Source of the DNA: Clavibacter michiganensis
GTDB lineage: Bacteria > Actinomycetota > Actinomycetes > Actinomycetales > Microbacteriaceae
NCBI RefSeq assembly: GCF_016907085.1
Contig: NZ_JAFBBJ010000001.1
Coordinates: 2,728,001-2,792,000, forward strand
Direction of reading: 5' to 3'
DNA length: 64,000 bases
The notes below the pieces were generated by a model that was not told the DNA's origin, searched no databases, and worked only from the letters and a program-made list of their open reading frames with translations. Of this stretch, positions 8,205 through 19,011 are shown piece after piece. Each line of letters opens with the position of its first letter. Positions within the stretch are counted from its first letter, which is position 1. Position numbers and translations under genes: made by a program.

Positions 8205-8422
8205 TCGGGGGACTGTCCGCCTGGCGAAGTGCCGCTGTCCGCTCCGTGTCGGTGCTGTCCGGAGGGCGACTCCCGCAGCTCGCTCCCTGATCCGCGCGCC
8301 TAGAGTCACCACGTCGTCCTTCCGGCCCCACGGGGCCGAGCGGCGACGCGGTCCGATCGAACCTCCTCAGGAGGCTGCGCTCGCGACCGCGGGCGACGGG
8401 GAGACCCGTCGGGGGGAGCGGA

Positions 8423-8452
8423 CTCGCGAGGCGCATGCGTGCGCCTCGCGAG
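8423..8452. terminator. Bidirectional terminator hairpin
   Basis: Perfect 13-bp arms (8423-8435, 8440-8452) around TGCG lie ten bases after the stop of the small acetyltransferase (minus strand) and at the end of the lplA transcript. The rest of the 257-base convergent gap (8205-8461) shows no gene. Confidence 0.75.
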
Positions 8453-8461
8453 CGCACCGGC

Positions 8462-8746
8462 TCAGCCCCGCTCGAGCAGCTCCCGGTAGTCGGGGTGCTC
8501 GTCGATCCACTCCGCGACGAACGGGCACGCGGCCACGACCGTGCGGGATCCGCCGCGCACGTCGTCGAGCGCCGCCCGCACCAGCTCGCCGCCGAGGCCG
8601 CCGCGCCGCTTCGCGGGGTCGACCTCCGTGTGGGTGAAGACGATGCGGTCGCCCTGGATCAGGTAGTCCGCGAAGCCCGCGCGCTCGCCGTCGAGCCACA
8701 GCGTGTAGCGCGAGCCGTCGGGGTCGTGGGTCACGTCGACGCTCAT
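8462..8746 (-). CDS. Small GNAT-like N-acetyltransferase (YjdJ/CG type)
   Basis: 94 residues, the usual size of this minimal single-domain family. VDPAKRRGGLGGELVRAALD is the acetyl-CoA loop (R/K-x-x-G-x-G/A), and the C-terminal CPFVAEWIDEHPDYRELL is the family signature. Substrate unknown. Leaderless: TAGTGT lies six bases before the ATG on the minus strand. Confidence 0.85.
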   Translation of the reverse strand: MSVDVTHDPDGSRYTLWLDGERAGFADYLIQGDRIVFTHTEVDPAKRRGGLGGELVRAALDDVRGGSRTVVAACPFVAEWIDEHPDYRELLERG

Positions 8747-8852
8747 CCCGCCACACTAGGCGCGGTGTCGCGCTGAGTCGATCCGCAGGGGCCGGGGTTA
8801 CCCTGAGGGGGTCCGGCATCCCGGGCGCGCCCCCTACCTACGAAGGCAGCAC

Positions 8853-9749
8853 GTGATCGCCGACATCCGCCGCCGCAGCATCCTCGCCGCCGCGCTCGCG
8901 GTCCCCGTGACCGCCGTCCTCGCCGCATGCACCCGCCAGGAGCCCGCGCCTCGCGCGACCCTCGGCGGCGGAGCCGACGGCCAGCCCGCCGCGTCCGGAT
9001 CCTCGCCCGCCGTCTCCGCGGTCGAGCCCGCGACCCTCTCGGTGTCGGGCGGCCAGACCGTCACGCTCACGGGCGCCGGCCTGTCCGGCGCGACCGCGGT
9101 CATGTTCGCGGGCACCGCGGGCACCGACCTGCAGGTCGCCGGCGACGGATCCGTCACGGTCGTGGCGCCCCGCTCCACCGACTACGAGGACCGCTCCGCC
9201 GACATCCAGGTCATGGCCGGCGATGCCCCGCTCACCGCGGCGACCGCCGCCTACGCCGCCCAGACGCCGGTCGACAAGCAGCTCCAGTACGCGCTCGCCC
9301 ACTGGGACGCCTACAACCTCCAGGAGTACGGGAACTTCAACCCGTCCGGCGGCGACTGCGTCAACTTCGTCAGCCAGACCCTCATCCAGCGCGGCTGGCA
9401 GATGACCACGGAGTGGCACAACCGCGGCGGCGGATCCGACTGGACCTACGCGTGGATCCACGTGCCCACGTTCGACAAGTGGCTCACGGCGAACGCGTCC
9501 ACGCTCGGCGTGAAGCGCCTCGAGCTCGCCGACCGCGACCAGCTGAAGGTCGGCGACATCGTCATCTTCGACTGGAACCGCAACTCCTCGCCCGACCACA
9601 CGCAGATCGTCTCGGCCATCGAGCCGAAGGACGGCGGCAACGTCGTGAAGATGGTCGGCCACAACCTCGACAACGACTACCGCGACCTCGACGCGACCAT
9701 CACCACGGAGCACCCCGGCGCCGAGGTGCACTTCTGGAGCGTCTCCTAG
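8853..9749 (+). CDS. Lipoprotein with IPT/TIG and amidase (CHAP-like, DUF amidase_6) domains
   Basis: 298 residues from GTG 8853, with GAAGG eight bases upstream. The signal peptide ends in a lipobox VLAAC (Cys26). Residues about 55-130 form an IPT/TIG immunoglobulin-like fold (TLSVSGGQTVTLTGAGL). Residues 140-298 are a putative amidase domain with Cys169 in GGDCVNFVSQ, and probable partner His in SPDHTQIVS. Likely a surface-anchored peptidoglycan or peptide amidase. It overlaps the convergent DUF2809 gene by 4 bases. Function is inferred from domain type. Confidence 0.8.
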   Translation: MIADIRRRSILAAALAVPVTAVLAACTRQEPAPRATLGGGADGQPAASGSSPAVSAVEPATLSVSGGQTVTLTGAGLSGATAVMFAGTAGTDLQVAGDGSVTVVAPRSTDYEDRSADIQVMAGDAPLTAATAAYAAQTPVDKQLQYALAHWDAYNLQEYGNFNPSGGDCVNFVSQTLIQRGWQMTTEWHNRGGGSDWTYAWIHVPTFDKWLTANASTLGVKRLELADRDQLKVGDIVIFDWNRNSSPDHTQIVSAIEPKDGGNVVKMVGHNLDNDYRDLDATITTEHPGAEVHFWSVS

Positions 9750-10243
9750 CCCACGTCGCCGATGCCCCGGCCGACCCGCAGCAGCCGGTCGACGAGGAGC
9801 ACGAGCAGCACGCCGGCCGCGTAGGCCGCGAGGTCCACGGGGTCGAACCCGGTGCCGATCAGCAGGCGGCACAGCGGCGCGTGCAGGGCCCAGATCGCGG
9901 GCCAGCCGGTGATCTGCAGCAGCTCGATCCCCGTGCACCACACGAGCACGGCGGCCCCGTGGACGACCGAGTCGATCCGCGGCATCACGGCGATGAGCGC
10001 GAGGTGGATGGCGGCGGCGTAGAACACGTCCGGCCACAGCCCGCGGCCGTCGCTGTGCGTGACGACCATGCCCGCGATGACCACGGCGAGGAGCGCCCCG
10101 AGCGACACGATCCGGCGGCGCGCATGGCCGTCGGGGAGCCGGACGGCCCGGTCGACGATCGGCGCGGCGCTCGCGGGACCGTCGGCGGGGTGCATCGACG
10201 GCTCGTCCCAGACGAACGCGTCCACATCCCCGGAATGGCGCAT
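9746..10243 (-). CDS. DUF2809 family membrane protein
   Basis: 165 residues. The N-terminal 45 are soluble; four hydrophobic segments follow (about 46-60, 72-88, 93-110, 135-155). The end pattern DPVDLAAYAAGVLLVLLVD is characteristic of DUF2809, also seen in VanZ-like proteins. No function is established. Leaderless: TAGGCT stands six bases before the ATG. Tail-to-tail overlap of 4 bases with the lipoprotein gene. Confidence 0.75.
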   Translation of the reverse strand: MRHSGDVDAFVWDEPSMHPADGPASAAPIVDRAVRLPDGHARRRIVSLGALLAVVIAGMVVTHSDGRGLWPDVFYAAAIHLALIAVMPRIDSVVHGAAVLVWCTGIELLQITGWPAIWALHAPLCRLLIGTGFDPVDLAAYAAGVLLVLLVDRLLRVGRGIGDVG

Positions 10244-10306
10244 GCCCCAAGCCTAAGCACCGCGGATGCGAACGCGCACAGGGCGGCGTCGCGTCCGCGG
10301 CGCGCG

Positions 10307-11947
<1,641 letters not shown>

Positions 11948-11996
11948 GGATCCATCCTGGCACCGGGACCGGCCGATTCCCATCTAGGGTGCAGGC

Positions 11997-12953
11997 ATGG
12001 CCGAGACCCCGCGACCCGACGAGACCTACAGCTACCTCGGGCCGTCGGGCACCTTCACGGAGGCCGCGCTCAAGCAGGTGGAGGCGGCCCGCGGTCGCAC
12101 GTGGCGCGCGGTCAACAACGCCTCGGAGGCCCTCGCCGACGTCGTCGCCGGCACGTCGGTCGCCGCCATGATCGCCATCGAGAACTCGGTCGAGGGCGGG
12201 GTCACGGCCACGCAGGACGCGCTGGCGAACATCCCCGGGCTCCGGATCCTCAGCGAGCACCTCGTGCCCGTGACCTTCGACCTCGTGGTGCGGCCGGGCA
12301 CGGCGCTCGCCGACGTGCGCACCGTGGCCGCGCATCCGGTCGCCTACGGCCAGTGCCGCCGCTTCCTCGAGCGCGAGCTGCCCACGCACGGGCACGTGCC
12401 CGCGTCCTCGAACGTCGCCGCGGCCCTGTCGCTGCTGGACGACGGCATCGCGGACGCCGCCATCGCGCCGCCGCAGATCACCGAGAGCCAGCCGCTCGAG
12501 GCGGTGACCCGCGGCATCGGCGACAACCCGAACGCCGTGACGCGCTTCGTCCTCGTCGGCCGGGCCACCGCGCTGCCCGCGCGCACCGGCGCCGACAAGA
12601 CGAGCCTCATCGTGGAGCTGCCCGACGACCGGGCCGGATCCCTGCTCGACCTCCTCGAGCAGTTCGCGACCCGCGGGGTGAACCTCACGCTCATCCAGTC
12701 GCGCCCCATCGGCGACGAGCTCGGCCGCTACCGGTTCGTCATCGACGCCGAGGGGCACGTGCACGACGAGCGCGTGGCCGACGCGCTGCTCGGGATCCGC
12801 CGCTTCAGCCCGCGCGTCACCTTCCTCGGCTCCTACCCGCGGGCCGACGGCACGCCCAGCACCTACCGCGCCCGGTACGAGGACGACGTGTTCCTCGAGG
12901 CGCGCGACTGGCTGCGCGGCATCGTCTCGGCGGAGCCGGGCGCGGGCGCCTGA
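11997..12953 (+). CDS. pheA: Prephenate dehydratase
   Basis: 318 residues. The catalytic domain (1-185) begins YLGPSGTFTEAAL and contains IENSVEGGV and the TRF triplet in NAVTRFVLVG. The ACT domain (about 200-280) includes LPDDRAGSLLDLLEQF and IQSRP, where most homologues have ESRP; this binds phenylalanine for feedback inhibition. Converts prephenate to phenylpyruvate in phenylalanine synthesis. Leaderless: TAGGGT (11985-11990) is six bases from the ATG. Followed 61 bases later by serS with its own promoter box. Confidence 0.94.
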   Translation: MAETPRPDETYSYLGPSGTFTEAALKQVEAARGRTWRAVNNASEALADVVAGTSVAAMIAIENSVEGGVTATQDALANIPGLRILSEHLVPVTFDLVVRPGTALADVRTVAAHPVAYGQCRRFLERELPTHGHVPASSNVAAALSLLDDGIADAAIAPPQITESQPLEAVTRGIGDNPNAVTRFVLVGRATALPARTGADKTSLIVELPDDRAGSLLDLLEQFATRGVNLTLIQSRPIGDELGRYRFVIDAEGHVHDERVADALLGIRRFSPRVTFLGSYPRADGTPSTYRARYEDDVFLEARDWLRGIVSAEPGAGA

Positions 12954-13014
12954 CGCGTCGCCGCCCCGTCACGACCGCCCGGACACGCCGGACCCGCTTC
13001 GTTAGAGTGACGGG

Positions 13015-14295
13015 GTGATCGATCCGCAGACCCTCCGCGACCATCCCGACCTCGTCATCGCCTCGCAGGAGCTGCGCGGCGCGTCCGTGGAGGTGGTCGA
13101 CCAGGCGGTCGCCGCGGACTCCGAGCGCCGCCGGGCGGTCACCGAGTTCGAGGGCCTCCGCGCCGAGCAGAACGCGCACGGCAAGCTCGTCGCGAAGGCC
13201 GACAAGGCCGATAAGCCGCGCCTCATCGCCGAGGTGCAGGAGCTGAAGGCCCGCGTGACCGCCGCCCAGGAGCGCGCGCAGGAGGCCGAGGCGGCGCTCG
13301 ACGAGGCCATGCGCCGGATCCCGAACATCGTCATGGACGGCGTCCCCGCGGGCGGCGAGGACGACTGGGCGCTCGTGCGCGAGGTCGGCGGGAAGCCGTC
13401 GTTCGACTTCGAGCCCCGCGACCACCTGGAGATCGGCGAGATCCTCGACGCCATCGACATGGGCCGCGGCGCCAAGGTGTCCGGCGCCCGGTTCCACTTC
13501 CTCAAGGGCATCGGCGCCCGGCTCGAGATCGCGCTGATGAACTTCGGCCTCGCCCGCGCGCTCGAGGCCGGCCTCGTGCCGCTCATCACGCCCACGCTCG
13601 TGAAGCCCGAGATCATGGCCGGCACCGGCTTCCTCGGCGCGCACGCCGACGAGGTCTACCACCTGGACGACGACGACCTCTACCTCACGGGCACGAGCGA
13701 GGTGGCCCTCGCCGGGTACCACGCCGACGAGATCCTCGACCTGGCCGCGGGCCCCGTCCGCTACGCCGGCTGGTCGACCTGCTACCGCAAGGAGGCGGGC
13801 TCCTACGGCAAGGACACCCGCGGCATCATCCGCGTGCACCAGTTCCAGAAGCTCGAGATGTTCTCCTACGTCGACCCGGCCGACGCCGAGGCGGAGCACG
13901 AGCGCCTGCTCGCCATGCAGGAGCGCATGATGCAGGACCTCGGCCTCTCCTACCGCGTCATCGACACGGCAGCAGGCGACCTCGGATCCAGCGCCGCCCG
14001 CAAGTACGACGTCGAGGCGTGGATCCCCACGCAGGGGGCCTACCGCGAGCTCACCTCCACCTCGAACTGCACCACGTTCCAGGCCCGCCGCCTCGGCACG
14101 CGCTTCCGCGGCGAGGACGGCCGCACCTCGCCCGTCGCCACGCTCAACGGCACGCTCGCGACCACGCGCTGGATCGTCGCGATCCTCGAGACCCACCAGC
14201 AGGCCGACGGCTCGGTGCGCGTGCCCGAGGCGCTGCGTCCGTACCTCGGCGGCCTCGAGAAGCTGGAGCCGGCCACGGCGAAGGCCGCCCGATGA
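13015..14295 (+). CDS. serS: Seryl-tRNA synthetase
   Basis: 426 residues from GTG 13015. The N-terminal tRNA-binding coiled coil covers residues about 28-105. The class II core has [12 protein letters not shown], the motif 2 segment [15 protein letters not shown], and motif 3 near [16 protein letters not shown]. Charges tRNA-Ser. Leaderless: TAGAGT (13003-13008) lies six bases before the start. Its stop overlaps the ATG of the HAD gene (ATGA), and two tRNA-Ser genes lie within 3 kb. Confidence 0.96.
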   Translation: MIDPQTLRDHPDLVIASQELRGASVEVVDQAVAADSERRRAVTEFEGLRAEQNAHGKLVAKADKADKPRLIAEVQELKARVTAAQERAQEAEAALDEAMRRIPNIVMDGVPAGGEDDWALVREVGGKPSFDFEPRDHLEIGEILDAIDMGRGAKVSGARFHFLKGIGARLEIALMNFGLARALEAGLVPLITPTLVKPEIMAGTGFLGAHADEVYHLDDDDLYLTGTSEVALAGYHADEILDLAAGPVRYAGWSTCYRKEAGSYGKDTRGIIRVHQFQKLEMFSYVDPADAEAEHERLLAMQERMMQDLGLSYRVIDTAAGDLGSSAARKYDVEAWIPTQGAYRELTSTSNCTTFQARRLGTRFRGEDGRTSPVATLNGTLATTRWIVAILETHQQADGSVRVPEALRPYLGGLEKLEPATAKAAR

Positions 14296-15113
14296 CCCCG
14301 CGGGTGCCCGACGCCGACCGCCTCCTCATCGCCCTCGACATCGACGGCACCCTCCTCGGGGAGGACGGCTCGCTCGACGAGTCGGTCATCCGCGAGGTGC
14401 GGCGGATGGAGGAGATCGGCCACCTGGTCATGCCCTCCACCGGCCGCTCGGTCGCCGACACCCTGCCGATCGTCGACCGCCTGGGCATCCACCCGCGCTA
14501 CATGGTGTGCTCGAACGGCGCGATCGTGCTCGAGCGCGACGCGGACGCCCCCACCGGCTACACCCGCCGCTTCGTCGAGACCTTCGACCCCGCCGACGTG
14601 CTCCAGCGGATCCGCCCCCACCTCGCGAGCGGCCGCTACGCCGTCGAGGACGAGCACGGCGTGTACCTCTACGCCGGCGGCGACTTCCCGGACGGCGTGC
14701 TCGAGGCGAACGGCCGCCAGGTCGAGTTCGAGGAGCTGCTGCACGTGCCCGCGACGCGCGTCGTCGTCATCTCGCCCGGCCACGACATGGAGGACTTCCA
14801 GGACGTCGTCGAGCGCATGGGCCTCCATCGCGTCAGCTACTCGATCGGCTGGACCGCGTGGCTCGACATCGCGCCCGACGGCGTGAACAAGGCCACCGCG
14901 ATGGAGCGCGTGCGCGAGCTGCACGGGATCGCCCGCACGCACGTCATCGCCATGGGCGACGGGCGCAACGACATCGAGATGCTCGAGTGGGCCGGCGAGC
15001 ACGGTCGTGGCATCGCGATGGGCCAGGCGCCGGCCGAGGTCATCGCCGTCGCCACCGAGGTCACGGGCCCCATCACCGAGAACGGCGCGGCGGCGGTCCT
15101 CGCCCGTCTCTGA
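14292..15113 (+). CDS. HAD-superfamily (Cof-type) hydrolase
   Basis: 273 residues, translationally coupled to serS through an ATGA overlap. ALDIDGTLL carries the nucleophile Asp16 and Asp18; PSTGRS is motif [11 protein letters not shown] holds the conserved Lys, and [11 protein letters not shown] is motif IV. The C2-type cap lies at about 85-190. Probably a sugar phosphate or nucleotide phosphatase; the substrate cannot be read from sequence. Genes of this type often follow serS in actinobacteria. Confidence 0.88.
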   Translation: MTPRVPDADRLLIALDIDGTLLGEDGSLDESVIREVRRMEEIGHLVMPSTGRSVADTLPIVDRLGIHPRYMVCSNGAIVLERDADAPTGYTRRFVETFDPADVLQRIRPHLASGRYAVEDEHGVYLYAGGDFPDGVLEANGRQVEFEELLHVPATRVVVISPGHDMEDFQDVVERMGLHRVSYSIGWTAWLDIAPDGVNKATAMERVRELHGIARTHVIAMGDGRNDIEMLEWAGEHGRGIAMGQAPAEVIAVATEVTGPITENGAAAVLARL

Positions 15114-15284
15114 GGTCCGGCGGCGGCCGATTCCCCGGCTGGGGAGGATTCAGCCGCCTCTGATCCTCGGCGTGCGAGAGTGGCGCATCCCGCGCGGTCA
15201 CCCGGCCGCACCACCGCGGGCCGACCGGCCACCGGTAGGATCCTCTTCGATCGCACGTCGCCCGCCACGCGGGAGCGCGCATCG

Positions 15285-15369
15285 GGAGGGCTGTCCGAGC
15301 GGCCGATGGAGCCAGTCTTGAAAACTGGTGGGCAGAGATGTCTCGTGGGTTCGAATCCCACGCCCTCCG
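15285..15369 (+). tRNA. tRNA-Ser (UGA anticodon)
   Basis: 85 bases. The acceptor stem GGAGGGC/GCCCTCC is perfect, the anticodon loop CTTGAAA reads TGA, the long variable arm fits tRNA-Ser, and GGGTTCGAATCCC forms the T arm. Discriminator G, no encoded CCA. A TAGGAT -10 box lies at 15236-15241. The LCP gene starts 17 bases after the tRNA. Confidence 0.96.
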
Positions 15370-15385
15370 CCCGGAGAGGATCCGC

Positions 15386-16645
15386 ATGAGCGACGCGCCC
15401 CTGCGCCCCCGGCGGACCGCGAAGGTCCCCGTCATCGCCCGCCACGGCCGGCTGGGACGCCCGAGCGCGGTGCGCACCCTCGTCAAGGGCGTCGCCATGG
15501 GCGTCGCGGTCCTGCTCGTCAGCGGTCTCTCCGTCGGCACGATCGCGCTCTGGGACCTGAACAGGTCCGTCCAGGCGAACACCGTCGACATCAGCGACGG
15601 CACCGAGCAGACCACCGTCGGCGTCGGCGCGCTCGACGGCGGCTTCAACGTGCTCCTCGCGGGATCCGACACGCGCCAGGGCCAGGGCGACGGCTACGGC
15701 AAGACCGACGGCGCCCTCAACGACGTGAACATGGTGCTGCACGTCTCCGCCGACCACTCGCAGGCCACGGTCGTCAGCCTCCCGCGCGACATGGTGGTGC
15801 CCATCCCCGCGTGCGCGCGCAGCGACGGATCCGGCACCGCGCCCGCGATGTCCGCCGCGCCGCTCAACACGGCGCTCTCCGACGGCGGGCTGCCGTGCGT
15901 CGCGAAGACGGTCGCGCAGTTCACCGGCCTCGACATCCCCTACGCGGCGCTCATCGAGTTCAACGGCGTCATCGAGATGTCCAACGCGGTCGGCGGGGTT
16001 CCCGTCTGCCTCGCGAGCCCCCTCAAGGACAAGCGCACCGACCTCGACCTCCCCGCGGGCGTGACCCCCCTGCAGGGCAAGCAGGCGCTCCAGTTCCTCC
16101 GCACGCGCCACGCGGTCGGCGACGGCAGCGACCTGGCGCGCATCAGCAACCAGCAGGTGTTCCTCTCGGCCCTCGTCCGCACGATGAAGCAGTCGAGCAC
16201 GCTCTCGGACCCCACGCGCGTCTACGGCCTCGCCAAGGCGGCGGTGGACAACATGCAGCGCTCCACCTCGCTCGACTACCAGACGATGGCGTCCATGGCG
16301 CTGGCGCTCAAGGACATCCCGCTCGACCAGGTGCACTTCCTGCAGTACCCGGGCACCACTGCGGGCACCGGCGTCTACGCCGGCAAGGTCCAGCCGCTGA
16401 AGACGGACGGCGACCAGCTCATGGAGCTGCTCAAGACGGATCAGCCGTTCGAGGTCAAGGCGGGCAACACGGGTCTCGGGGCGGTCGCGGAGCAGCCTGA
16501 CGCGTCGACCCCGGCTCCGTCGGCGAGCGCTCCCGCCGCGGGCGACGGATCCCAGCCGGCCGCCTCGGCGCCCACGGTGCTGCCCGAGGCCGTCACGGGC
16601 ACGGACGCGGGGACGGTGACCTGCTCGAAGGCCTTCAAGGGGTGA
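15386..16645 (+). CDS. LytR-CpsA-Psr (LCP) family cell-wall glycopolymer ligase
   Basis: 419 residues from ATG 15386 with GGAGAGGA upstream; it starts 17 bases after tRNA-Ser. The cytoplasmic basic N-terminus is followed by one membrane segment (about 36-56). The LCP domain spans about 90-340, with FNVLLAGSDTR, VVSLPRDMVV (phosphate-binding Arg/Asp), and LRTRHAVGDGSDLARISNQQ. The tail is Ala/Pro/Ser-rich with a final Cys. Known role: transfer of teichoic-type polymers or arabinogalactan from lipid carrier to peptidoglycan. A paralogue lies at 53051. Confidence 0.9.
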   Translation: MSDAPLRPRRTAKVPVIARHGRLGRPSAVRTLVKGVAMGVAVLLVSGLSVGTIALWDLNRSVQANTVDISDGTEQTTVGVGALDGGFNVLLAGSDTRQGQGDGYGKTDGALNDVNMVLHVSADHSQATVVSLPRDMVVPIPACARSDGSGTAPAMSAAPLNTALSDGGLPCVAKTVAQFTGLDIPYAALIEFNGVIEMSNAVGGVPVCLASPLKDKRTDLDLPAGVTPLQGKQALQFLRTRHAVGDGSDLARISNQQVFLSALVRTMKQSSTLSDPTRVYGLAKAAVDNMQRSTSLDYQTMASMALALKDIPLDQVHFLQYPGTTAGTGVYAGKVQPLKTDGDQLMELLKTDQPFEVKAGNTGLGAVAEQPDASTPAPSASAPAAGDGSQPAASAPTVLPEAVTGTDAGTVTCSKAFKG

Positions 16646-17063
16646 GCCCCGTGTCGAGGGCGGCCGGGACGGCCGCGCGCCCGAGGAGGGCGACGGGGCC
16701 CCGCCGCACACCCTATGCAGCAGGGACCCGTCTATCTCGTTCAGCTTTCGACCCGAATCCTCCGCCGGACGAGAATCCACGTTCTCGCCCACGGGGGGCT
16801 CGCGACGTCGTCGCGTGCGTGAGGGTGAGCGGTGCCGGTTCGGGGGATCCGGGACCGCGGCCACGTGGGCGAGCGGGACATCTCTGGGCTGACACATCGA
16901 CACGCGGGGGGTAAGCCGGTCGGGTCCGGCACACGCGTCGTCACAGACATTACGTGTCCGTCGAATGGGGGACAACCGCGCCGCACCCCCCGTTCGGGCC
17001 GGCGGCCCGGTGGGCGGGGATGTGACCAGGCCGCCGCGTCCGGTACAGTGGACGGGTACGTCT
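16646..17063. other. 418-base gap between LCP gene and tRNA-Ser(GCU)
   Basis: No convincing gene. It holds the tRNA promoter box TACAGT (17044-17049) and, at 16954-16973, the sequence GTGTCCGTCGAATGGGGGAC, which recurs with three central differences at 29986-30005. An open frame of 90 codons beginning at 16642 has no ribosome binding site and no family features. Confidence 0.5.
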
Positions 17064-17155
17064 GGAGACGTCGCATAGTTCGGCCTAGTGCACCACCCTG
17101 CTAAGGTGGAGTACCCGTATGGGTACCGTGGGTTCAAATCCCACCGTCTCCGCCA
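17064..17155 (+). tRNA. tRNA-Ser (GCU anticodon)
   Basis: Acceptor GGAGACG/CGTCTCC, anticodon stem CCACC/GGTGG with loop CTGCTAA (anticodon GCT), long variable arm, T arm GTGGGTTCAAATCCCAC, discriminator G and an encoded CCA (17153-17155). TACAGT sits 15 bases upstream. Confidence 0.96.
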
Positions 17156-17225
17156 TCTCCGCTTGCTCCGTCCCGCACCCACGTGCTCGCGCGTCGAGCT
17201 CGTCGCGGACCGATACGCTCCTCGG

Positions 17226-17771
17226 GTGGACCGTCAGATGCTCGACCAGCTGTCGACGGGCCGTTCTCGGCGCGACGTGCAGGCCATCCGCGACGCGCTC
17301 TCCGCGCTGTCGCCCGGAGACGCCGTCCGCGTCGTCATACGCTCGCCCCGGTACGGGCTGTACGCCGTCGACGGCGCGGTGCGGACCGGCGCCAACGGCC
17401 AGATGTCCGTCGCGGACACCTCGCTCAGCGCCGCGGGCGAGATCCAGGGCATCTCTGTGAGCCACGAGGACGAGAGCGCGACCCGGCCGGAGCTGCCCTC
17501 GTCGACGGCGGGCCTCGCGCACGGCGCCGCGGTCCGGGTGACGTTCGACGAGCCCGCCTACGGCCCGTTCCACGTCACGGGTCCGCTCACCGCGGGGGAC
17601 GACGCGTTCCTGCTCGTCGGCAGCTGGATCGTGGTCGACGGCGACCGGTTCGCCCCGCGCGTCGTCGGCGTCGAGGTCGCCGGCGACCTCGACGTGCATC
17701 CCGCCAACGTCCCGCCGACGCGGCCGTCGGCCGAGGACCCGGCGGTACCGGTGCCCGGGCTCACCGCCTAG
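17226..17771 (+). CDS. Protein of unknown function with internal duplication
   Basis: 181 residues from GTG 17226; TACGCT (17214-17219) is six bases upstream, so it is probably leaderless. After an N-terminal helical stretch (1-27), two similar units appear: residues about 31-80 (GDAVRVVIRSPRYGLYAVDG) and about 98-150 (GAAVRVTFDEPAYGPFHVTG). Each reads like a small beta-barrel. No signal peptide or membrane segment. I do not recognise the family; likely an actinobacterial conserved hypothetical protein. Confidence 0.65.
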   Translation: MDRQMLDQLSTGRSRRDVQAIRDALSALSPGDAVRVVIRSPRYGLYAVDGAVRTGANGQMSVADTSLSAAGEIQGISVSHEDESATRPELPSSTAGLAHGAAVRVTFDEPAYGPFHVTGPLTAGDDAFLLVGSWIVVDGDRFAPRVVGVEVAGDLDVHPANVPPTRPSAEDPAVPVPGLTA

Positions 17772-17834
17772 CGCTGCGCGGGCCCGGACGGGTCGGGGCG
17801 TCGTCGCGGCGCCACCCGGCCTAGCATCGCGATC

Positions 17835-18905
17835 ATGAGCGACACGTTTCCCGACGCAGCACGGGCGCCCGACCCCGAGCACGGCGCAGGCACCACCCTC
17901 GGCCTCATCGCGCGCGAGGCGAACGTGTCGATCGGCACGGTCAGCAAGGTCCTCAACGGACGCAAGGGCATCTCGCCCGCGACCCGCGCCCGCGTCGAGG
18001 AGCTGATGGAGCTGCACGGCTACAGCAGGCGCGGGGCCGAGCGGCCGCACGGCGCGCTCATCGAGATCGTGCTGGAGGTCGTCGACACGGGCTTCTCGGT
18101 CGACCTGCTGCGCGGCGTCTCCGCGGTCGCGCGCGAGCGCGCGCTGAGCGTCATCGTCACCGAGCACGGGCGCGACACCGCCCTCGACGGCGACTGGATG
18201 GCGGGCGTGATGCAGCGCCGGCCGATGGGCCTCGTGCTCGTCTTCTCCGACCTCGCGCCCGCGCAGAAGCGGCAGCTGCGGAGCCGCGGCATCCCGTTCG
18301 TGGTGGTGGATCCCGCGGGGTCGCCGGCCGCGGACGTGCCGGCCGTCGGATCCACCAACTGGGAGGGCGGTCACGCCGCGGGGGAGCACCTGCTGGGGCT
18401 CGGCCACGTGCGCATCGGCGCGATCAGCGGGCCGACGGACCGCCTCTACTCGCGGGCGCGGATGTCGGGCTTCCGCTGCGCGCTCGAGGCGGCCGGGCCC
18501 GTGGTGTCGCTCGTCGAGGCGGAGGGCGACTTCGGCCGTGCCGCCGGGTTCCGGGCGGGCGGCGAGCTGCTCGACGGCGCGGAGCGGCCCACGGCGATCT
18601 TCGCCGGCAACGACGAGCAGGCGGTCGGGCTCTACGAGGCGGCGCGCGAGCGGGGGATCCGCATCCCCGACGACCTCTCCGTCCTCGGCTACGACGACCT
18701 CCCGTTCGCCCGCATCGTCTCGCCCGCGCTGAGCACCGTCCGGCAGCCCGTGCGGGAGATGGCGGAGGCCGCGGCGCGCATGGTGCTCCGGATCCGCGAG
18801 GGCCGGAGCGACGAGCCCACCCGGCTCGACCTCGCCACCGCGCTGGTGGTCCGCGCCAGCACGGCGGCGCCCGCTCCGGCGGACGCGGTGTCGCCGCCCG
18901 AGTGA
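17835..18905 (+). CDS. LacI-family transcriptional regulator
   Basis: 356 residues. The N-terminal helix-turn-helix is LGLIAREANVSIGTVSKVLN (about 21-40) with the hinge helix after it; residues 75-345 are the periplasmic-binding-like sugar domain (IFAGNDEQAVGLYEAARERG, VLGYDDLPFA). Leaderless: TAGCAT (17822-17827) is seven bases from the ATG. The palindrome GAAACGTTTC overlaps its stop codon and precedes the ThuA/Gfo genes, making it the likely repressor of that pair. Confidence 0.92.
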   Translation: MSDTFPDAARAPDPEHGAGTTLGLIAREANVSIGTVSKVLNGRKGISPATRARVEELMELHGYSRRGAERPHGALIEIVLEVVDTGFSVDLLRGVSAVARERALSVIVTEHGRDTALDGDWMAGVMQRRPMGLVLVFSDLAPAQKRQLRSRGIPFVVVDPAGSPAADVPAVGSTNWEGGHAAGEHLLGLGHVRIGAISGPTDRLYSRARMSGFRCALEAAGPVVSLVEAEGDFGRAAGFRAGGELLDGAERPTAIFAGNDEQAVGLYEAARERGIRIPDDLSVLGYDDLPFARIVSPALSTVRQPVREMAEAAARMVLRIREGRSDEPTRLDLATALVVRASTAAPAPADAVSPPE

Positions 18906-18914
18906 AACGTTTCG
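18903..18914. promoter_or_regulatory. LacI-type operator upstream of the ThuA operon
   Basis: TGAAACGTTTCG contains the perfect 10-bp palindrome GAAACGTTTC (18904-18913) with the central CG typical of LacI/GalR sites. It lies just upstream of a promoter with TTGCCC (18932-18937), an 18-base spacer and TAGCGT (18956-18961). Confidence 0.7.
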
Positions 18915-19011
18915 GATCGCCCGCGGCCTCCTTGCCCCGCCTGACCGCGGGTGCGTAGCGTTCGAGGGGCGCCCGGCAGCCGACCGGCCGCGCCCGACGA
19001 AGGAGTCGCCC

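Noticed and set aside
7077..8312. Upstream extension of the Pr6Pr gene to 8312
   Set aside because: The added part is antisense to lplA; ATG 7076 gives the normal protein.
16642..16914. 90-codon frame after the LCP gene
   Set aside because: No ribosome site, no conserved-looking domain, composition like shadow frames.
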